Made by a program: the position numbers and the translations under genes. Source: Oehlia diaphana (taxonomy: Eukaryota; Glomeromycota; Glomeromycetes; Glomerales; Glomeraceae). From it: a stretch of 22,518 nucleotides of DNA. The stretch lies in NCBI GenBank assembly GCA_003833135.1, contig QZLH01001394.1:9797-32314 (forward strand). The letters run 5' to 3'. Below, in pieces: positions 17,700-22,518 of this stretch (position 1 is its first letter; the number at the start of each line of letters is the position of its first letter). The notes beneath the pieces are model-generated. The model was not told where the DNA came from. It ran no database searches and saw only the letters and a program-made list of their open reading frames with translations.

Positions 17700-18862
17700 C
17701 TACTCGATAAATTCAATACACCACTAAAAAAAAATGAAAAAAAGATATTTTAATTACGATAGTACCATAAAAATTTTTTAACAATAAACATACAGTACCT
17801 CATCAATTCCACCGATTCTATTTTCGTGAGCGAAAACTTCTTGATAATCATTATTATCAATTTTTAAAATATTTTCATGACTACGTAAAGTTAAATTTTT
17901 CACATTTGTATTCTTTCCAAATGATATTTTTAAAAGAACATTATCTTTCATTTTTACTATGTTGTAAAGTCCAATCGATAGTTAAACCTTCGTTACCACC
18001 ACCAACGAAAAAGTATTATTGAATAATCGTAATTAATGAAATAAATTAACAATAACTAACCTTTATAATTAGAATCAACAGATAAATAATTATTAGAAGA
18101 TGACTTATGCTTCAAAGTAATAGAATTTTGACATGTTATTAAATTTGTAATATTATTATTACTAATAATCCATAAAGCATTGTTATTTAGGATAGTATCA
18201 CCACAATAAACCTATAAAATAATTATTTTAATATATTAAATTAATATTATAAAACTGATATAGAATGTATATATTATATACGTACCAAATTATAATTAGA
18301 ATTTTGATATTTTTTATTAAAACAAGATAAATATTTTCCTGTAGCAATATGTTTTAAAGCTATACAAGAATTATTTTTAATCATTATTGAATAATCAATA
18401 AAAAATCATTACAATTTTTAATTAATTCATTCATAGAATTAGATTCTTTAATAAATGAATCAATAAAATTAATAGGTAATATTGATTGAATAAAATATTT
18501 TTTTTTGTTCTTCAAAATCATTAATTTCAGCATCACGACAAAGTGATCGAAATTCTAAAATATATTTTATCATATCATCATTTTTAATTTGAAATTTTTA
18601 ATAATTGTAATTTTCTTTTACTTGAATTTTTAAAAATTAAAAAAGAATTTTGTTGTTTTAATAAATTTTTAAGTTCTTCTAATGAAGTTATATTATTATT
18701 CTCTAATATATTATTATTATTAATTATAATAGGGTCGATCATCGTTTTCGCAATTTGAAGAATATCATCATCTTTTATAATTTTTTTAAGAAAACAACAT
18801 ATTTGAATTTGTTTTGTCCATTCATTTGGATGAATATTTCCATCGTATTTTGGAAATTTCAT
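17700..18862 (-). pseudogene. Gag-like/MIR gene F with homopolymer frameshifts
   Basis: Start MKFPKYDGNIHPNEW at 18862. Exons consistent with the family are 18862-18286, 18211-18061, 17987-17799 and 17723-17700, ending WCIEFIE. Four single-base frame breaks occur: one extra A after KRKLQLL (T5 on + strand at about 18595-18599), one extra A in EEQKK (T9 at about 18498-18506), one base short in the A6 run near 18402-18407, and one extra A after LQHSK (T5 at about 17951-17955). All four are in homopolymers, and sequence on both sides remains family-like (FRSLCRDAEINDFEEQK, CIALKHIATGKYLS, YQEVFAHENRIGGIDE). The ancestral acceptor of intron 2 reads CG instead of AG at 18007-18006; an in-frame AG at 17989-17988 could replace it. 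The gene is either recently dead or intact with sequencing errors. An NNN-rich insert is unique to this copy. Confidence 0.65.
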
Positions 18863-18920
18863 TTAAAAAGAAGTGTAACAAGTTAATCTTTGGTTCAGAT
18901 CATTTATAAAAATGGTACCC

Positions 18921-18928
18921 TATTTATA
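18921..18928 (-). promoter_or_regulatory. TATA box of gene F
   Basis: TATAAATA (followed by GGG) reads on the - strand 59 nt before the F start codon, similar in spacing to the box of gene A. The promoter is intact although the coding frame has shifts. Confidence 0.4.
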
Positions 18929-20523
18929 TGTGAAAATCCGGTATCATTACAAGTTAATTGCTATGTTGTATCACGTGGGAGGTAAAAAAAATACATTGCA
19001 GCCTCGAGTTATGACAAATCTGAGAAATAATATTTAAAAGTCAATCCATCGACAAATGTTTTTATTACTAAACAGATTAATAATAAAACCGTGCTCAAAT
19101 TTACAATAAAAGAAAAATTACGCTATTAAATGTCTTGTTCATTTTAATAAATAATGAAATGTACAATACATGTAATATATTAAATAATAAACTTAATATT
19201 AAATGACTTATTTCATTCATTGTCTCCTATTTTCATTATGACAAATAACTTTTTTTTATCATTTCTAAATCTCTAAAATCAATTTACAAAGAATTAATTG
19301 CATCAGAAATCGGTCAAATATCTGCAATACAAACTTTTCATGATTATTGACTGAAAAAATTTTGCATGATTCAAACCATCGTATAAAGATATATTTGAGA
19401 GAAGTAACATCTACAATTCTACAAATAAGTCGTCAGAATGTCGGTATATATATATGTTGACAGCACACTCAGGATACCGAAACGTTATAACTTAATGATA
19501 TTAATTATAATGAGGGTTGACGCTTAAATCTTCTCTTACATAGTCAGGATTATTGATAAGAATCCTCATACGCATACTTTATTTGGAGTTGTGACTGGCG
19601 GTCCTTAATGATTTTAAATTCCTTAATTCCTATTCATTCTTCTTGATAAACTTTTTATGAATTTTTTTTTGCTAATTGATCATTACAGTGACCCGTGTTA
19701 CTCATACATTAGTATTCTCTAATTTTATATGGCAATATTTGATATACGCAATGTGATGTTTGACATTATGGTTAATTTTATTAGTTTTTTTTTAAATGTA
19801 TTATTTTTTAATTTTTCTTATTGTTTGTTTGTTTTGCTTGATAATTTTTTTAAATTAAATATTGTCTTTTTAAAAAAATATGCCAATTGGAATTTTTCAT
19901 AATTAAATAATAAATAATTTACATTTAAATTTTCATGATCCTTGTTTGAAACTCGAGATGTTATTTTATTTTCTTGTTAGAAATAAGATGATGTTCAGAC
20001 CGTCAATGCGAAAATCTCATGATCAAAGAGATCATAATCCATGTAAGGATTGAAGAATTTTTATAGTGGTATTTTTATTATTTCTAAGAATATACTTAAT
20101 TGTGGCGCGGCAAAAGTTTGAATTGATCTTTACAAAATTAATAGTTATATATTAATTATAAACCAATGTCAATAGTATGTTTGAAAGTTTCGTTCATAAT
20201 TTAATCTTCCAAAAGCAATAACTTGAAATGATCGTTATCAAATATTTTTTAATTCGATTTATGAAAGTAAAAAGGAAATTTATTTTAATAAATTTCTTAA
20301 CTATAATTAATAAGCCTATGAGGATAGGATTAGAAAGTTAGGTGTATTGTATATTTTCTATTACGTCCATTTAAATTCTCGAAGATTTTTTTTATTTCTT
20401 TTGTTTATAAACTCCTCTTTATTACAAACTTTTCTAATTTATTAAAATTTTCCAAGAAATTACGTTATCCTATCTGCTCACTTAACAAATATGATTCTTT
20501 AAATTCATAACTAGAATATACAA
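18929..20523. other. Long AT-rich region with one MIR-exon trace
   Basis: No gene is apparent. At about 19218-19262 the - strand keeps a match to exon 3 of the MIR family (GAAATGATA and then GTTATTTGTCATAATGAAAA, coding VICHNEN), without the rest of the gene. The remainder is AT-rich with poly(T) tracts and no motif that I can support. Confidence 0.4.
19218..19262 (-). pseudogene. Orphan fragment of MIR-family exon 3
   Basis: The - strand reads GAAATGATA, an A run, then GTTATTTGTCATAATGAAAA. Gene A has the same words around GNDTFQEVVCHNE, with about ten bases between them that are missing here. It is short but specific to the conserved CHNE motif. No neighbouring MIR exon was found. Confidence 0.35.
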
Positions 20524-20549
20524 CTTGCCGGGGGACTTCGTCCCCCAAG
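20524..20549. repeat. GC-rich perfect hairpin in AT-rich DNA
   Basis: GGGGGAC TTC GTCCCCC forms a 7-bp G/C-rich stem with a 3-nt loop, extended by outer CTT/AAG pairing across a GCC bulge. It stands out sharply from the surrounding AT-rich DNA. It could be a mobile GC-cluster or hairpin element of the kind seen in fungal organellar genomes, or a structured RNA end. No flanking gene is visible. Confidence 0.6.
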
Positions 20550-21265
20550 CATATCATTTGTTCATATGTGCCAATATTTTGGAATTAGGCTTTTTGATTC
20601 AAACTTTATCATGTAAATACAAATACCGGTTGCACAAAATAATAATCTACATCAGCTGATATGAATAAAATTGTTCAATACACCATTATTAAAATTTAAT
20701 TATGGAACAAAATTGCAAATAACTTGATGTCTATGTGAGATAAATGGATGAATTTATATTCATCCGAAAGAGAAAATTAAGACCTATCTAATGAATCCAA
20801 AAACAAATAAATCGAATCACTGTTGTTGAGTAAATGCGTTCAATATATACTTTTTTAATTTTTATCTTTGATTGTTGATATCACCATGCCTAGTAATTCA
20901 ATCTGAATGACTTTGGTCGCTAAGATAAGTACGTTCTAACGAACTTGTTACTTGCATAAACTGACATAACTCAGGAATTTTATTAAGGCCAATTATAGCA
21001 CCTAATTTGTTAAATTTGGGCAATAATCAATATTAATCTCAAAACCAACTTTGAGTACGATCTTCCGGCAAGACGAAAACATTATGTTTTACTTGAACGA
21101 CAATTTATAGTATATTTAGTTTTAAAATAAATCCATTTATAAAGTGTTGGACTTTTTCATTTAATAGAGTGAAAAAATTAAATTTTTACAATTTTTACTA
21201 AAAAAAACTGATGAGAAATATTTTGGGCTTTTTTTTGTTATCAAGAAGCACTTGAAATTAGGGAT
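20550..21265. other. Gene-free region
   Basis: No coding signal was seen. A motif at about 20672-20690 reads TGGTGTATTGAACAATTT on the - strand, like the start of the MIR-family last exon (WCIE), but with AA in place of the acceptor AG. Confidence 0.4.
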
Positions 21266-21993
21266 TGGAATCGATTCTCAAAATGAGAATCAATTTAAGA
21301 ATCGATTAATCGCGATTAATCGAATCTTGAGATTCGATTCTAAGATTCGACTTTCGATTTCGATTAAATCGATTCTAATCGATTCTATGCGTCATAAAAA
21401 AAATTGATCATCATTCGTAATTTGTACTGCAACAATTTTAATAGGCGAAAAATCTACTTTTTTTTACAGTAATTTTGCTTGGACGTTGCTAAATCTAACC
21501 GCTGGCACTTAATTTTCGGCCGGAATTATCAATTATGTAACCTATTTGGCCTTTTTAGTTACAAGGTGGGTATAAATCACTAAAATCTATCTCATAATGG
21601 TTAAAAGTGATCTAAATAACCCTAAAAATGGTAAGTTTGGTATACTTAATCAATGAATATTTGACCACTTTTAGGTCATTTAGACTATTAACTAAAAAAG
21701 TCAAACTTTTTATTAGGTTATATAATTAACTCCGGCAAAATTATAATTCTGGCCGAAATTAGGAGTGAATCAACTGCGGTTAGATTTAGCAATGCCCTAT
21801 TTATATTATGTTTAAATTAAAGTAATTTTACTATCTGCTATGCAATAACTAAAGGAAAATAAATTAATTAATATAAAAATAATAAAAATAAAAAAAAAAT
21901 CGAATTACTGCGCCACAATAAAAGATTCGATTTTTTAATTCATCGATTTAGATTCGATTTTCGATTAATTCGATTTTGCTAGAATCGATTCCA
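21266..21993. mobile_element. Element bounded by inverted GATTCGATT-rich ends
   Basis: The outer inverted arms TGGAATCGATTCT (21266-21278) and AGAATCGATTCCA (21981-21993) lie about 0.7 kb apart. Both are followed inwards by clusters of ATTCGATT/AATCGATT words (about 21290-21385 and 21925-21990). The interior has no coding frame. It resembles a non-autonomous repeat; the arms are partly self-palindromic (GAATCGATTC), so the terminal-repeat claim is moderate. Confidence 0.45.
21486..21792. mobile_element. Nested MITE-like element, 17-bp perfect terminal inverted repeats
   Basis: TTGCTAAATCTAACCGC at 21486-21502 is exactly inverted at 21776-21792. Inside, the two halves continue as imperfect inverted sequence (TTTCGGCC.GAATTAT and TAACCTA on one side, their complements on the other). 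The element is 307 bp, has no coding frame, and lies inside the GATTCGATT-bounded repeat. A target-site duplication could not be fixed with confidence. Confidence 0.6.
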
Positions 21994-22203
21994 TTCTCTA
22001 TACATATATTAATAAGTATATCATTTGTATATATGAACTATTAGTATAATTTAGTAAAAAATGATAGGTCTATGAAGTCTATAAATGTTCTAATCATTTC
22101 GTACACTTTTATTGGGCCCATCAATTAGATCAATAGGGCTTCAAAATTTATCCGAATCTTACCGATTTTTACGGTTACACCACGATTACCCAACAACTTT
22201 TTT

Positions 22204-22365
22204 CCCGACATACCCTTTCCCGACAACGATTACTCGACAAGACATATTCTCGAATAAACATTTTACCGACATGACACATTCCCTAATGAACATTATACCG
22301 GCATGCTATTTTTTTCATTATCCCGACAACACATATCCCGACATACATTTTCCCGACATGACATT
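22204..22365. repeat. Degenerate 15-bp minisatellite, CCCGACA core
   Basis: CCCGACA occurs at 22204, 22219, 22322, 22337 and 22352, with 15-bp spacing within each group. Degraded units (CTCGACA, TCTCGAA, ACCGACA, ACCGGCA) occur between them. The unit is roughly CCCGACATnnCATTT. Because 15 is a multiple of three, the + strand stays open over about 22112-22408 and would read as five-residue PDxxF/Y repeats. There is no other sign of a gene. Confidence 0.7.
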
Positions 22366-22518
22366 TACATTAAAAAAAAGTGATTCCATATTAGGATCTC
22401 TATTGTGACAAATTTGGCTCTATTATTCGGTGGCACACATCCTGTACATCAGACGGACATAGTCCTATGTAACCATTGATTACGAAGTTCTCAGCTAAAA
22501 TTTGATGTTTATAAAAAT

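Noticed and set aside
22112..22408. 98-codon + strand open frame
   Set aside because: It is opened by a 15-bp minisatellite and shows no domain, splice or promoter signal.

Overview
The window looks like accessory nuclear DNA of a fungus, most likely an arbuscular mycorrhizal fungus of the Rhizophagus type (Glomeromycotina). This is inferred from strong AT-richness, short GT..AG introns, and decayed genes that resemble families I know to be expanded in that genus: SAM/Crinkler-type nuclease, FLYWCH-MULE transposase and BTB proteins. No prokaryotic features, rRNA, tRNA or CRISPR array were seen.

The main content is a paralogous family whose members join an N-terminal domain resembling a retrotransposon Gag capsid (W near residue 16, KRKLQ, FR.LC..(S/A)E..D..EQK.YF) to a C-terminal MIR-type beta-trefoil. 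All members share one four-exon structure with introns in phases 0, 1 and 0 and a very small last exon starting WCIE. Left array, + strand: intact gene A (2102-3465, 380 aa), decayed copy B (4710-5084) and intact gene C (5964-7274, 356 aa). Right array, - strand, read from high to low coordinates: gene F (17700-18862, four single-base homopolymer frameshifts), decayed copy E (16165-17216) and intact gene D (14658-15950, 344 aa). The two arrays converge on the middle of the window. Flanking DNA was duplicated together with the genes.

The middle (about 7.4-13.4 kb) is a graveyard: an unrecognised relic (7474-7760), a SAM plus PD-(D/E)XK-like nuclease pseudogene with an internal tandem duplication (8520-10230), an orphan Crinkler-type header (10680-10877), a FLYWCH-MULE transposase fossil (11478-12771) and a truncated BTB domain (13099-13311).

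The ends are repeat-rich: GCGAAAACG/GGTCGGTC arrays at 1-170 with a related array at 1530-1880, a nested inverted-repeat element at 21266-21993, and a 15-bp CCCGACA minisatellite at 22204-22365.

Only the three intact MIR genes look capable of making full-length protein. They would be soluble proteins without a signal peptide. I infer a binding or scaffold role, but no enzymatic function can be read from them.
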